Translations under genes and position numbers: made by a program
Notes under the pieces: model-generated
Seen by the model: the letters and a program-made list of their open reading frames with translations, nothing else
Databases searched by the model: none
Told to the model about the DNA's origin: nothing
Origin: Thermoplasmatota archaeon
GTDB taxonomy: Archaea > Thermoplasmatota > B47-G6 > B47-G6B > 47-G6
Direction: 5' to 3'
DNA: 64,000 nt
Assembly: GCA_029258975.1 (NCBI GenBank)
Contig: JAPDJS010000011.1
Coordinates: 1 to 64,000, forward strand
Part shown: positions 8,681 through 18,511 of the stretch, one piece after another
Layout: every line of letters begins with the position of its first letter
Position numbering within the stretch: the first letter of the stretch is position 1

Positions 8681-9691
8681 TCACGAGTCAAAGCCAGGAG
8701 GTCTTACGTTAATTACCTCCTTGTTTACAAGATTAGGTGGAACTTTTCCTTGGGCAAAGGTCAGTAGATTTTCTGCAACGAGTTCAGCCATTTTCTCCCT
8801 AGTCTCTCTTGTCCCGCTAGCCAAATGAGGAGCAAGGACAACGTTACTCATCCTGGTAAGAGGATTGTCGGGCGGTAACGGTTCTTCCTCAAAGACGTCA
8901 AGGGCTGCCCCTGCTATCCATCCATTTTGCAAGGCCTTTATCAATGCCTTAGTATCAACAACACCTCCTCTCGCAGTGTTTACCAAGTAAGCGCTCTTTT
9001 TCATCTTCTTTAGGCTATCTTCGTTTATCATATGGGCTGTATTAGGTGTCAAGGGCGTGTGTATAGAGACTATATCAGCCTCCGAAAGAAGCGTATCTAA
9101 GTCTACAAACTCTGCTTTGAGTTCATTCTCTTCCTCGGGAGATAGTCTTCGAACATCGTAGTATATAACGCGCATCCCAAATCCGATAGCCCTCCTGGCA
9201 ACGGCCTTGCCTATTCTACCCATCCCAATTATTCCCAAGGTCTTGCCGTAAACCTCTGTCCCTAGCATCATCTCGGGATGCCATCCGGTTCCAAGTCTCC
9301 ACCACTCTCCAGAACGAACAAAGGAATCTGCTTCCACAACCCTTCTCATCAGGCTAAGAATAAGTGCCCAAGTGAAGTCTGCTACAGCCTCAGTTAAAAC
9401 TTCGGGGGTATTAGTGACATAAATACCCATCTCAGTTGCAGCCTCAACGTCTATGTTATCGTATCCTACTGCATACTGTGAGATTATCCTTAAATTCTTA
9501 GCTTCCTCGAGAAGTTTTCTATCAATCTTGTCTGTGAGTAAAGTTACTAAAGCATCTACCTCCTTTACTTTCCTTAACAAAAACTCGTATGGAGGCGGTC
9601 CATACTCTGGCCATACCTCTATCTGGAAATAATTCCTGAGTTTTTCTAACGCTTTTCCAGGAAGTTTTCTAGTAACAAATACCCTAGGCAT
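8681..9691 (-). CDS. gyaR: Glyoxylate/hydroxypyruvate reductase, D-2-hydroxyacid dehydrogenase family
   Basis: A cytoplasmic NAD(P)H-dependent enzyme reducing glyoxylate or a related 2-oxoacid to the D-hydroxyacid. The Rossmann loop is GIIGMGRIG at 153-161. The catalytic triad R241 (NTARGG), E270 and H289 (APHLASG) is complete, with spacing close to the Pyrococcus GyaR enzymes, and the length (336 residues) matches. ATG 9691 follows AAAGGTGG by 5 nt; the GTG at 9700 overlaps the Shine-Dalgarno. Cofactor preference and true substrate are not decidable by eye. It could feed on glycine-derived glyoxylate, but no transaminase is adjacent. Confidence 0.88.
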   Translation of the reverse strand: MPRVFVTRKLPGKALEKLRNYFQIEVWPEYGPPPYEFLLRKVKEVDALVTLLTDKIDRKLLEEAKNLRIISQYAVGYDNIDVEAATEMGIYVTNTPEVLTEAVADFTWALILSLMRRVVEADSFVRSGEWWRLGTGWHPEMMLGTEVYGKTLGIIGMGRIGKAVARRAIGFGMRVIYYDVRRLSPEEENELKAEFVDLDTLLSEADIVSIHTPLTPNTAHMINEDSLKKMKKSAYLVNTARGGVVDTKALIKALQNGWIAGAALDVFEEEPLPPDNPLTRMSNVVLAPHLASGTRETREKMAELVAENLLTFAQGKVPPNLVNKEVINVRPPGFDS

Positions 9692-9760
9692 GCGTTCCAC
9701 CTTTATCTAAAACTACGTTGTCTATGAATTAAATATTAATCGGGACCTTGTCTTTTGAGG

Positions 9761-11194
9761 TCATTGTCTCTTTATAAGCCATATAACCCGGCTACTATCG
9801 ACTGCGTAACGTTTTAGTATTGCAGGAGATAAAGATGTAATCTTGAGACCGCTTAAAACAGGTATGCTTGCCAAAACTACAATAGCAGCGAAAATAAAGT
9901 CTACTAAGAATCCAAATTGAGTAACTAAAACACCACCTGCAAGGCTTCCTCCAATAGAACCTAAAGAGGCTACTAAGTTATAAGAACCCATCATAGATCC
10001 GCGGTTATTCTCTTTTGCCGCTTTTGAGATTATAGAAACTGCTGAGATGGATATATACGCCCATGTATAGCCTACTAGGGCAAGCGAAATTGCTGCAAGG
10101 ATAACAAATATTGGACCATCAAGAAATAGTGCTGATACAAAGATGAGTATGCTTACAACTCTCAATAAAAGTGCTCTTACGAACGTTCTTGTTGCACCTA
10201 CCCTTTGTGTAGCAGCACCAGCTCTAGTATACATATAAGCGGCCACTGCAGAGTTAAATACGCTTAATAAGTAGACATAGCGAGAGTTCAGACCTTTTTG
10301 AGAAAGGTACACAGGAAATTGTGAGAAGAACATTAGCGATCCTGTATAGAACATAATATTTGCCAGATAAAAGTACTTTAGCGTTATAAAAGCTCCGATA
10401 AGTTTTTTATTCAATTTAGGTATGTGGATAAGGAGGTTTGGCAAATATTTGAACTTTTCTACGACCATATTAACATATACTTTGAATCTTCCTCTTCTTA
10501 TCCTAATTGGCGCCTCTTCTATCCATTTTGCGGCCATAAAAACGGAAGGCATATTTACTAACGAAAAAATAACGAAGAGATCTCTTATAGTAAGTTTTGT
10601 GGAGAGTATTAGTCCCAACACTAAGCCGACTACCCAGCCCCAACCGCCTATCTGATTGAACTTACCTACTCCATAGTCCCAATCCTCTTTCTTTAAAGAA
10701 TTGGCAATAAGAACTACTGGGATAGGCATAGTACTTGCAATAAGCAGAGAATATATCGCATTTACCTTTATGACTTCTGTGGGAGTTTTTGTAAGAGCAA
10801 ATATTATAGCAAACATTGAAACAGCCACAAAGCCCATCATTAAGAACACTTTTCTTTTCTGTAGTGAGTCGGATAACTTGCCCCATATAATCCCGCCTAG
10901 CATTGAGAAGATGCTTCCCATAGCGTTTGCAATCCCTACATCAACAGAGGTACCTCCATTTTCTATAGTCAATATTGGCGCTAAAGGAGATAGTCCTCCC
11001 GTAGCAACTTTAAAGGGGATGAACGAGTAAAACCAAAAAGTAGAGCTTCTTGCGGTTTTTGTACCGTTTGTAGGAGTTTTATCCTCTTTTTGCATTTGTT
11101 CTGTCTTTCTGGCTCCTTCAGTAGTTCTACTATTTACAGTCATTGTCTTAGATTGGCCGCTAGACATAGGCTCTGGTTGCACCTTTGGCCCCAA
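9761..11194 (-). CDS. Major facilitator superfamily transporter, 5' end disturbed
   Basis: A 12-helix MFS permease with a hydrophilic N-terminus of about 50 residues. The helix 2-3 loop motif appears as GGIIWGKLSDSLQKRK (the G-x3-D-R-x2-R type), and the second half repeats the six-helix unit. Substrate unknown. The longest frame begins at TTG 11194 without a Shine-Dalgarno. A proper promoter (11295-11306), AAGGAG and ATG 11249 exist upstream, but that ATG is one base out of frame across an A5 run. With one A removed, the product would begin MKISLAARDLIFGKRRK and flow into this frame. So the gene is frameshifted, uses an internal start such as ATG 11167, or carries a sequencing error. Confidence 0.75.
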   Translation of the reverse strand: MGPKVQPEPMSSGQSKTMTVNSRTTEGARKTEQMQKEDKTPTNGTKTARSSTFWFYSFIPFKVATGGLSPLAPILTIENGGTSVDVGIANAMGSIFSMLGGIIWGKLSDSLQKRKVFLMMGFVAVSMFAIIFALTKTPTEVIKVNAIYSLLIASTMPIPVVLIANSLKKEDWDYGVGKFNQIGGWGWVVGLVLGLILSTKLTIRDLFVIFSLVNMPSVFMAAKWIEEAPIRIRRGRFKVYVNMVVEKFKYLPNLLIHIPKLNKKLIGAFITLKYFYLANIMFYTGSLMFFSQFPVYLSQKGLNSRYVYLLSVFNSAVAAYMYTRAGAATQRVGATRTFVRALLLRVVSILIFVSALFLDGPIFVILAAISLALVGYTWAYISISAVSIISKAAKENNRGSMMGSYNLVASLGSIGGSLAGGVLVTQFGFLVDFIFAAIVVLASIPVLSGLKITSLSPAILKRYAVDSSRVIWLIKRQ

Positions 11195-11294
11195 ACTCTT
11201 TCGCCTCTTCCCAAATATTAAATCTCTTGCGGCTAACGATATTTTTCATTTTAATCTCCTTAATGATTGAGGAACGTAGTAGAATTACGGCTGG

Positions 11295-11306
11295 TTTATA
11301 TACTTT
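11295..11306 (-). promoter_or_regulatory. TATA box (with BRE) for the MFS gene
   Basis: On the minus strand the sequence reads GGAAAGTATATAAACC, a BRE-like purine stretch followed by a TATA box. A start about 25 nt downstream would give a leader of about 23 nt with AAGGAG before ATG 11249. Confidence 0.5.
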
Positions 11307-11533
11307 CCGCGCAAAAGATTGACATACTAGCTCGGATTATACAAAAAGAGTCTTAAAGAAAATTTAAGATAAAATCAAGAATCTCAAGCGATTTTCAGAG
11401 ACAAAAATAGATTGTAAAGAATACTATACGCTCTAATCTCTATACTCCCACCAAACTTTACTTGCAATGTAGAGATTCTTATGCGTGGATGTTAATCGAA
11501 TACGGACGTTCTCAAAAGTGCATTTTCTCATAG

Positions 11534-12592
11534 TCAACTCGTTGCTGTCGTTCCAACCCTTACCCTCGGATCAAATACACCGTATAGAAGGTCCATCGTG
11601 AGATAAACGAGTACAGTTAGAAGCGCGCCTACGAACGTTAAAGCCATCAAAACGGGGACGTCCGTTGACGACAGCGCCTGCCAGTATAAGAGTCCCATTC
11701 CCGGCCAGTTCCAGACGACCTCCGAGATGATTCCTCCCCACATGGAGCCGACAAGGGATGCTAAGATCACTGTAATAAACGGTGGAGCTGCACTCCTTAG
11801 CGCGTGGCCATACAATACTTTTCTCTCCGGAACTCCTTTTGCTCTTGCAACCGTGATGTAATCCTCTTGGAATATGCTTATGAGGAGGTTTCTAGTGTAC
11901 CACGCCCATCCTCCAAAGGCAACTATGAAAAGCGTTAAAACGGGCGCATATAGGCGATACATGAACGTTGCGACCTTTGCGTACCATGGGCCGGAGAGAT
12001 TCATTGGCCCGGGAAGAGGAGCGATTTCCAATTTCACAGCGAGGACGACGATCATGACCATCGCGAGCCACCAAGTAGGCATCGACCAACCAAGCATTGC
12101 AACGATAGAAACGGATCTGTCTGTAACGCTGCCAACGTGAGTTGCTATGTACGCCCCTAACAGTATTCCCACGATCATGTTAATGACTGTCGCCGTCGTG
12201 AACATTGCCATGGACATCGGTATTGCCTTTGCCATCATTGCCGTGATCTTTGTAGTTCCGCCGAACCTCACGGAACGTGCTGTTCCAAAGTCAAGGGTAA
12301 GAACCTTTCTGATTCTTTCGATTATTCTCAATGAGAGAGGTTTGTCAAGGCCAAGCTTGTGCATTATCTCCTGCTTTTTGATTTCGACAACCTTTGGCCA
12401 ATCTTCCGGATTTGTCCTCTTTATGTTTTGTGCTTCTGGACTCATCATCCACGCCCTTAATTCCTCTCTGAGCTGTGCTTCAAGCTCTTGTTGCTCATAT
12501 TCTGCAAAGAGAACAGCGACTATAGCGGTGATTATAATAAGGACTACAAACATGTTTGCAACACGGATTGCAACATAACGCCCATATCCCAC
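11534..12592 (-). CDS. DppB/OppB-type ABC transporter permease, orphan
   Basis: An inner-membrane permease of the peptide/nickel (BPD_transp_1) family with six helices. The N-terminal helix is followed by a long extracytoplasmic insert that starts FAEYEQQELEAQL and ends before KPLSLRIIERI. The EAA loop reads YITVARAKGVPERKVLYGHAL, the ATPase contact site. I prefer GTG 12592, which follows GGGGGTG by about 6 nt; ATG 12607 lies upstream of that site. It starts 18 nt after the secreted-protein gene. No DppC, ATPase or classical binding protein is adjacent, so it may share subunits with the Opp ATPases at 62.4-64 kb or with genes outside the window. Confidence 0.82.
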   Translation of the reverse strand: MGYGRYVAIRVANMFVVLIIITAIVAVLFAEYEQQELEAQLREELRAWMMSPEAQNIKRTNPEDWPKVVEIKKQEIMHKLGLDKPLSLRIIERIRKVLTLDFGTARSVRFGGTTKITAMMAKAIPMSMAMFTTATVINMIVGILLGAYIATHVGSVTDRSVSIVAMLGWSMPTWWLAMVMIVVLAVKLEIAPLPGPMNLSGPWYAKVATFMYRLYAPVLTLFIVAFGGWAWYTRNLLISIFQEDYITVARAKGVPERKVLYGHALRSAAPPFITVILASLVGSMWGGIISEVVWNWPGMGLLYWQALSSTDVPVLMALTFVGALLTVLVYLTMDLLYGVFDPRVRVGTTATS

Positions 12593-12610
12593 ATACACCA
12601 CCCCCATTCA

Positions 12611-13549
12611 TTATCCTGAGACGAGTTCGGGTATAGGTTTTGAGTAATCAACATTCACGGGCAATACTATTGTCTTTACGAGCCTCCCACCCTCCTCAAG
12701 AACTTTTATCGGATCGAAAAGTATCGTCATACCATCGTATATATCGCCCGGATACGCTATTGTTATCCAGAGGAATGTCTGATTAGGCTCCTTAACTTCG
12801 GTAATGTATTCTTTCCACTCTTCGAGAACAGGTTCTATATACTCTCTTATGTCTACCCGTACTGTTCCGTTTTCTATCTCAAATCCTCCTACAAAAAGAC
12901 TGGCATTTCTCGGTCTTCCAATCCAGACGTATGCAGTACCTTCCTTAAGGGGTTCTCCTGATTTTTCATGAACATGTATAACAAGTTCTATTGGAGGTTT
13001 CTCAAGGCTTAGTTTAAGTTCTTTAAAAAGTGTGTTTGCCAAAATTGTCTTACTTATAACGACTTCTTGACCAAAAAGTTCAAGAAATTCCTTAGGATCG
13101 TAAACCTTTGACCAGCTTGTTCTATCGTCAAATATAACGCCTGTGTCGTTAATGACCTTCATTCCTAGAGAGACAATAAATACTATTTTATACTTATTTG
13201 AGAATATCCACTGAAATTCTTCCTTCGTGATTGTTCTGTAAGGAATTCTAATTGTTATATAATCTGTGAGAGGATCTTTTGGTGAAAACGTATAGAAGCC
13301 TAATGACACTGTCTGAGGGGCGTGATAGTACATATACTGCTTTACCGCAACGTGATATTGAAGTTCTAGTCGAGTCCAAGACACGTTCTTGAGAATCGTC
13401 TCAAGATCATTTTTTGGTAGCTCAACTTTTATCGTAATGTATTCCTTGTGATTTAGAGCTATAGGGATGAATATTGCCGCCGTAAGAGAGGCCACAATTA
13501 TTATTGATATCATAAACCTTACTGTAGAGGCCTTAAACACGACTCTCAT
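12611..13549 (-). CDS. Secreted or membrane-anchored protein beside the DppB-type permease
   Basis: A protein of about 312 residues with one N-terminal hydrophobic segment (FMISIIIVASLTAAIFIPIA) and an extracellular remainder rich in beta strands, aromatic residues and N-x-S/T sequons. No known domain is recognised. It is the first gene of a two-gene unit with the DppB-type permease. It is not similar to SBP family 5 peptide-binding proteins, which are over 500 residues, so a binding-protein role is only a guess from context. ATG 13549 follows GGGGCGG by 5 nt, and a TATA-like gcatatatttt lies upstream. Confidence 0.6.
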   Translation of the reverse strand: MRVVFKASTVRFMISIIIVASLTAAIFIPIALNHKEYITIKVELPKNDLETILKNVSWTRLELQYHVAVKQYMYYHAPQTVSLGFYTFSPKDPLTDYITIRIPYRTITKEEFQWIFSNKYKIVFIVSLGMKVINDTGVIFDDRTSWSKVYDPKEFLELFGQEVVISKTILANTLFKELKLSLEKPPIELVIHVHEKSGEPLKEGTAYVWIGRPRNASLFVGGFEIENGTVRVDIREYIEPVLEEWKEYITEVKEPNQTFLWITIAYPGDIYDGMTILFDPIKVLEEGGRLVKTIVLPVNVDYSKPIPELVSG

Positions 13550-13734
13550 CTCCACCGCCCCATTAATAATTCCTTTTGAATAATGAAAATATATGCTTTT
13601 TCCCAGAAGCCTGCTCTATCTATACAAAGCTAAGCATTTTAGAAGGGTGTTTATAAAAACGTTATAGACTTCTATCCGTATATTATAAGACGTCTCACTT
13701 GAAGGACATTGTTACACAAACAACGACTTTATAA

Positions 13735-16734
13735 ATGCCAAATGGGAAAATATTTCGATGTCATATACTTTCAGCTAGTCATTGTAGCATGTTAGACCAA
13801 GCTGGTTTCAGGGTGAATCGCTTGAGTTACAATCCAAACTTAGGCAGAGGACTCTGTTTAGGAATAGTGTTGGTACTCACGTTTTCGCTATTTAGTCCGC
13901 TATTATCTGCTTTACCTGAGGAAAACCCTTTAAAGGGTGATTTAGAGCACTCTTTAGGCTATGTTATCATAACAACAGAAGAAATACTTCATAAAAGCAA
14001 GACAATTGGAGATTTTAAAAAGTACTTAGAATCCAGAGGATTTGATGTATACATAATCACGGAAAAAGATTACGGATACGAGCAAGGCCAAAAGAGAGCG
14101 TTAAATATAAGAAGCTGGCTAAAAGAAAATTTTGAAAAACTAAACATAGTTTACGTGCTTTTAATAGGAAATCCGGATCCGGACGATCCCACAGATCCCA
14201 ACGATAGTTACGGAGACGTTCCCATGTTCATGGCCTGGCCATACAAGATCAAGGGAGGTGTCCCAACGGATTTCTTCTATGCAGATCTTACAGGATCGTG
14301 TGATTTAGACAACGATGGGCTCCTTGGAGAGAGTCCTGACGACATAGGAGAAGGAGGATTAGACTTAAAAGCAGAAGTCTACGTAGGAAGAATTCCAGTG
14401 TATAACAATAACATAGACGCATTGGATGAAATACTCCAGAGAATAATGAATAGAAAAGATTCTCCGAAAAAAATACTACTTTCGCTATCCATAATGAACT
14501 ATGACATGGAGGACTACTTTTTGTGGGAACGCACAGACGGCTCATATTTTCCGAGCTATTTAGGAAAAGAGTTAGGAAAGGACTGGAATATAACAGGACT
14601 ATATGAAGCGGAAGGTCTAGAACCTTCTGATAGGTTGGCATATTTTACCAAAGCCCTTAATACGGAAAACCTTGTCGATGAATGGAACAGAGGATATGGC
14701 ATAGTTTTTTGGTTTTCTCACGGAAATTCTCATGGGATATTTAGAAAGATCTGGAAGTATGACGACGGAGACGGTGTGCCCGAAAGCTCTGAAATAGAGT
14801 ATGTGCCCTATCTAAACGTCAGTATAGTAGAGACTAAGCTCAAACCTATGCAAACTTTTGTATTTGGCCTTTCATGTTTTGGCGGTATGCCAGAAGACCC
14901 CAAAAATTTGCAATATTCACTTCTAAGGTACTCTGCCCTCGGTGTTGTTGGTGCTACTAGAGATGCTTGGTATTTTTATGGAACATGGGTACCAGATGGT
15001 GATGCCAGCGCCATAGAGATAGGGTACAGATTTTTATTGCTAATGAGTAAAGGATACACCTCCGGAATCGCTCTTTACAAAGCAAAAAGTGAAGTCAGCA
15101 CAAGAGATAACGCGTTCTGGCTAGCAAACATTTATACATTTAATCTATATGGAGATCCTTCCCAAGGTATTTACAAAGACTCCTTGACAGTTCTCATAAG
15201 AGTTCCGCAAGATTTCTCGAGTATAAACGAAGCACTCTCAAATGCTATGCCCGGAGCTTTAATAGTTGTGGATAACGGAACATATTATGAAAGTGTAGAG
15301 ATTTCTGGAGATAAGTTAAAACAAGTTAAAATAATGTCCAAGTACGGTCCCGAAGGCTCTAAAATTATTGCCAAGAATCCCCAGTTTGTTGTAGGAATAT
15401 TTGACACCGAGGGAGTTGTTGTTAGTGGATTTAAGCTCATTGGTTACCGATCTTTCTTAATATCGCATTCTAACAACGTCGTGATAGAGGAGAATACGAT
15501 AGTCGGCACAGATGAAATATCATTCGTATATCGCTCGAAAAACGTGATTTTAAGAGATAATATGATAATAGGAAAAGAGGGTTTCTCACAATATTCTATG
15601 ATGTTACTTGCGGAGTCTTATCATGTGAAAATTCTAGATAACACCTTAGAGCACGTTATCATAAACATGTCTAAGACGTATGGCAACGTAATATGCAACA
15701 ATACACTCTTGGACTCTGGGCTAATATTGTCCTCTACTGCAAATAATGTTATAGAAAGAAACGTTGTAGATGGACTTCCACTAAAATATGTTGAAAACGC
15801 TACAAACATTATTATATCCGGAACGTACGGAGAAATTATTGTTGTAAACTCAGAAAATATTTTCCTCAAGAATTTAAGGGTTAACGGAGCTGTTGGTCTA
15901 TCAATATCTGAAGCATCGTCAATTTCAATAATCTCTGCAAATATTTCCGAGGCGTATATAGGAGTTTTCTTCCAAAATTCCAGAGGAATTAAGGTCTTGG
16001 ATTCGTATATGAAGAACTCTTATACAGCCCTCTATGCAAGTAATGTTCTCGGAGCAGAAATATTGAAAAATGTCTTTGAAAACAACACAAGAGCGCTTTA
16101 TCTTCTAGATTCTAAGAATTTATGGATATACCTTAACAACTTTATTGAGAATAAGGACAATGCTATTCTTGTAAATACCTCTTGCACGTTCGAATCTCCG
16201 AAAGAAATTGTTTACTACGTAGGATCTAGTAAAATAACATCATATGTGGGAAACTTCTGGAGTGGTTTTAGTGCAGAAGACAATAACGCGGATGCAATAC
16301 TCGATGTACAATATGCTGTTACAGAAAATTGTTTTGATAAGCATCCCTTGAAATACAGATTTGAGTTTTACTTAAATAAACCTCCGGTAGCGAATTTTGA
16401 CTATTATCCCAAGAACATCTCTATATTCGATAAGATCATCATTAACGCAACCCCTTCATATGATCCCGATGGAGAGATAGTGAAATACGAGTGGTACATT
16501 GACGGAAAACATGTTTCAAACAATATAATTGTAACCAATAGATTTATTCTTCCAGGAGAGCACACCATAGAGCTTGTTGTATACGACAACTATGGGGCAA
16601 TCTCTAAGTGTTACATAACAGTATCTGTCTGCGTGTCGGCATACGACGCAGTAGTTTTAGTTGGCGTTTTTGCAGCGTCCGTCATATCCCTGCTAAAGAT
16701 ATTCGTACACTCAATTAAAAAACGAAAGAGCTAA
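13735..16734 (+). CDS. Surface C25 (gingipain-like) cysteine protease with beta-helix, PKD and C-terminal anchor
   Basis: A 999-residue exported protein. A signal anchor lies at about 39-60. A C25 peptidase domain follows at about 70-480, with the catalytic dyad H329 (FWFSHGNSHG) and C381 (FGLSCFGG), plus Asp-rich calcium-like loops (DPDDPTDPNDS, DLDNDG, DDGDG). Residues 489-860 are repeated N-rich coils of a right-handed parallel beta-helix (NosD/PbH1 type). A PKD domain lies at about 881-965 (YDPDGEIVKYEWYIDG), then a membrane helix from about 967 and a KKRK tail. It should sit on the outer face of the cell membrane and cut or bind external protein or glycan. The start is uncertain: ATG 13735 has no clear Shine-Dalgarno, and ATG 13789 is an alternative closer to the signal. 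Confidence 0.85.
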   Translation: MPNGKIFRCHILSASHCSMLDQAGFRVNRLSYNPNLGRGLCLGIVLVLTFSLFSPLLSALPEENPLKGDLEHSLGYVIITTEEILHKSKTIGDFKKYLESRGFDVYIITEKDYGYEQGQKRALNIRSWLKENFEKLNIVYVLLIGNPDPDDPTDPNDSYGDVPMFMAWPYKIKGGVPTDFFYADLTGSCDLDNDGLLGESPDDIGEGGLDLKAEVYVGRIPVYNNNIDALDEILQRIMNRKDSPKKILLSLSIMNYDMEDYFLWERTDGSYFPSYLGKELGKDWNITGLYEAEGLEPSDRLAYFTKALNTENLVDEWNRGYGIVFWFSHGNSHGIFRKIWKYDDGDGVPESSEIEYVPYLNVSIVETKLKPMQTFVFGLSCFGGMPEDPKNLQYSLLRYSALGVVGATRDAWYFYGTWVPDGDASAIEIGYRFLLLMSKGYTSGIALYKAKSEVSTRDNAFWLANIYTFNLYGDPSQGIYKDSLTVLIRVPQDFSSINEALSNAMPGALIVVDNGTYYESVEISGDKLKQVKIMSKYGPEGSKIIAKNPQFVVGIFDTEGVVVSGFKLIGYRSFLISHSNNVVIEENTIVGTDEISFVYRSKNVILRDNMIIGKEGFSQYSMMLLAESYHVKILDNTLEHVIINMSKTYGNVICNNTLLDSGLILSSTANNVIERNVVDGLPLKYVENATNIIISGTYGEIIVVNSENIFLKNLRVNGAVGLSISEASSISIISANISEAYIGVFFQNSRGIKVLDSYMKNSYTALYASNVLGAEILKNVFENNTRALYLLDSKNLWIYLNNFIENKDNAILVNTSCTFESPKEIVYYVGSSKITSYVGNFWSGFSAEDNNADAILDVQYAVTENCFDKHPLKYRFEFYLNKPPVANFDYYPKNISIFDKIIINATPSYDPDGEIVKYEWYIDGKHVSNNIIVTNRFILPGEHTIELVVYDNYGAISKCYITVSVCVSAYDAVVLVGVFAASVISLLKIFVHSIKKRKS

Positions 16735-16802
16735 ACAAGGTGTGACTCAGAATTCTTAAACTTATACACACAAAACCTTTGTCTGAATGCTAGGCGTTTA
16801 AG

Positions 16803-17690
16803 CTATACGAGTTTCCACTTAACTAGTGAGTTTTCTACTTTCACCTTTACCTCATGTTCTTTAAGGAAACTCTCAATGATAGACGTGATCGTCGGTATTG
16901 CGAGTATTATGGAAGTGTATGAGGTATCTGCATTTAAATCTCTTAGGACGTTATAAGAAAGCTCCTCTAAGCTCAAGAACTTCGCGCTTATGTGTGATAT
17001 TACAAGATCTTTCACGGTTTTTATCGTGTTTATGTTGAGTTCTATGATCTCTAGTACCCTCTTTTTGTTTAGTATGGGGCCATGACCCATAACAAGCTTA
17101 TCGACTTCCTTAGCAATCTCGAGTATGTGTTCTAGTGCGCTAATAGCTCCCTCTACGTCCACGTGATAAGGAACTCCAACCCTTCTGATGAGTTTGTCTC
17201 CAAATAAGGCATCTGCAACAAAGAGAACATCTTCGAATATTATCCCAACTTGCCCGGGAGAGTGTCCTTCGAGTCCTATTACTTCAAAGTCAGTAGATAG
17301 TTCTTTTGGATTTGAAAAGGTTTCTATAGCAATGTTCTCAAAAGACATCTTTTTTAGTTTGTGAGCTCTAGGAAACGGATTATGGCCATATACAAAACGC
17401 TCTCTTACGCTGGGATCAACAAGTGCACTTACCTCTTTGATATGAGCAAACACCTTGGAACAGTTGAGGTTCTCGAGGGCCTCGATATGATCGTAATGTG
17501 CATGTGATATCAACACATTGACTTCTTTATTCTGTGCGATTTTCTCTATAAAAGCAGTAATCTCATTTGTTCTGTTAGTCCCCATGCCAGGGTCTACTAT
17601 CCAGCAAACATCCTCTGCAACCACTATTATAGTCTTAGGACTTCCTTCTAGTATCCACAACCTACCACTAAGCCTAGTAAGTTTGCTCAT
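16803..17690 (-). CDS. Metallo-beta-lactamase fold hydrolase
   Basis: A cytoplasmic dizinc hydrolase of about 295 residues. The HxHxDH motif is HAHYDH at 63-68. Further ligands are the H of GLEGHSPGQ, D of FVADALFG, and H of VMGHGP. A C-terminal helical extension follows (residues 225-295), as in the Hydroxyacylglutathione hydrolase/LACTB2-like group. I start it at ATG 17690: the longer frame to 17858 would overlap the upstream amidohydrolase by over 100 nt and looks non-coding. It lies 59 nt downstream of the amidohydrolase on the same strand, so the two may be co-transcribed. Substrate unknown. Confidence 0.78.
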   Translation of the reverse strand: MSKLTRLSGRLWILEGSPKTIIVVAEDVCWIVDPGMGTNRTNEITAFIEKIAQNKEVNVLISHAHYDHIEALENLNCSKVFAHIKEVSALVDPSVRERFVYGHNPFPRAHKLKKMSFENIAIETFSNPKELSTDFEVIGLEGHSPGQVGIIFEDVLFVADALFGDKLIRRVGVPYHVDVEGAISALEHILEIAKEVDKLVMGHGPILNKKRVLEIIELNINTIKTVKDLVISHISAKFLSLEELSYNVLRDLNADTSYTSIILAIPTITSIIESFLKEHEVKVKVENSLVKWKLV

Positions 17691-17749
17691 GAATTCGAGT
17701 AGGGTTAAAGAGTTAGATAAATGTTTAGAAAGAAAAAGTATAAGGGACG

Positions 17750-18511
17750 TTACAACCCCATGAGTCTTTTTGCATTTTCGTAGAATATATTCTTTAGTGC
17801 GCTTTCGGGGAGACCACTTGCTAATATCTTCAGGACTTCCACAGCGGGATGGTGACACGGGAGGTCTGTACCAAACAGAATCCTATCTGGAACAGTATTA
17901 TACGCCTCTGCAATCTTTGCAGACATAGGCATTCCAGAGGTTTCCAAGTATATATTTTCACACCTCTCTGCTATTTCTATGGCCCCTTGTATGTAAAATG
18001 CATTCCCGTGGCCCATGTGAACCATAACTATAGGAACACTTGGAAATTGCTTTGCGAGATCCTCTATTTGCCATGGAAGCGATGTGGGAGGGTGTCCAGA
18101 GTGTATGAATACAGGAGCTTCCAGTTCTTGTGCAAGATCCAGTATTCTGTGGACTTTTTTAGAGTTTGGCATAAACATATGAAGCAGAGGATGTAGTTTT
18201 ATTCCTCTAAATCCGCGTTCCTCTATGTACAGTTTTGTAAGGTCCAACGCGTTCTTGGATCTAGGATCTACCCACACTATTCCTATTAATTTATTTGGAT
18301 ACCTCTTTACAGCATTAGAGATGTTTTCGTTGTTTACATCGCTTACAATGGCTCTCTCAATGTTATATGTCTCCATAAGCGCGATGAATTCTTCTGCTGT
18401 GATGCCAACATTGAATGGATAATCTAATTGCTGAATATGTGCATGGGCATCGATCTTCACAAATTTGTCTAATCTTAAGTCAATATTTTTCTTCCAGAGA
18501 TACTTACCCAC
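17750..18511 (-). CDS. Amidohydrolase family 2 TIM-barrel hydrolase/decarboxylase
   Basis: A metal-dependent hydrolase or decarboxylase of about 253 residues. The metal motif HAH (residues 23-25 in KIDAHAHIQQ), the GIKLHP strand, HSGHPP, and the C-terminal FGTDLPCH aspartate are all present, as in the ACMSD/gamma-resorcylate decarboxylase branch. I prefer GTG 18511, which follows GAGGGTGAT by 5 nt; a TTG at 18526 lies upstream of that site. A frameshifted paralogue lies at 21733-22552. Substrate not predictable. Confidence 0.83.
   Translation of the reverse strand: MGKYLWKKNIDLRLDKFVKIDAHAHIQQLDYPFNVGITAEEFIALMETYNIERAIVSDVNNENISNAVKRYPNKLIGIVWVDPRSKNALDLTKLYIEERGFRGIKLHPLLHMFMPNSKKVHRILDLAQELEAPVFIHSGHPPTSLPWQIEDLAKQFPSVPIVMVHMGHGNAFYIQGAIEIAERCENIYLETSGMPMSAKIAEAYNTVPDRILFGTDLPCHHPAVEVLKILASGLPESALKNIFYENAKRLMGL

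Noticed and set aside
17691..17858. Extended start for the MBL hydrolase
   Set aside because: Would overlap the upstream amidohydrolase by over 100 nt and adds residues without family similarity.
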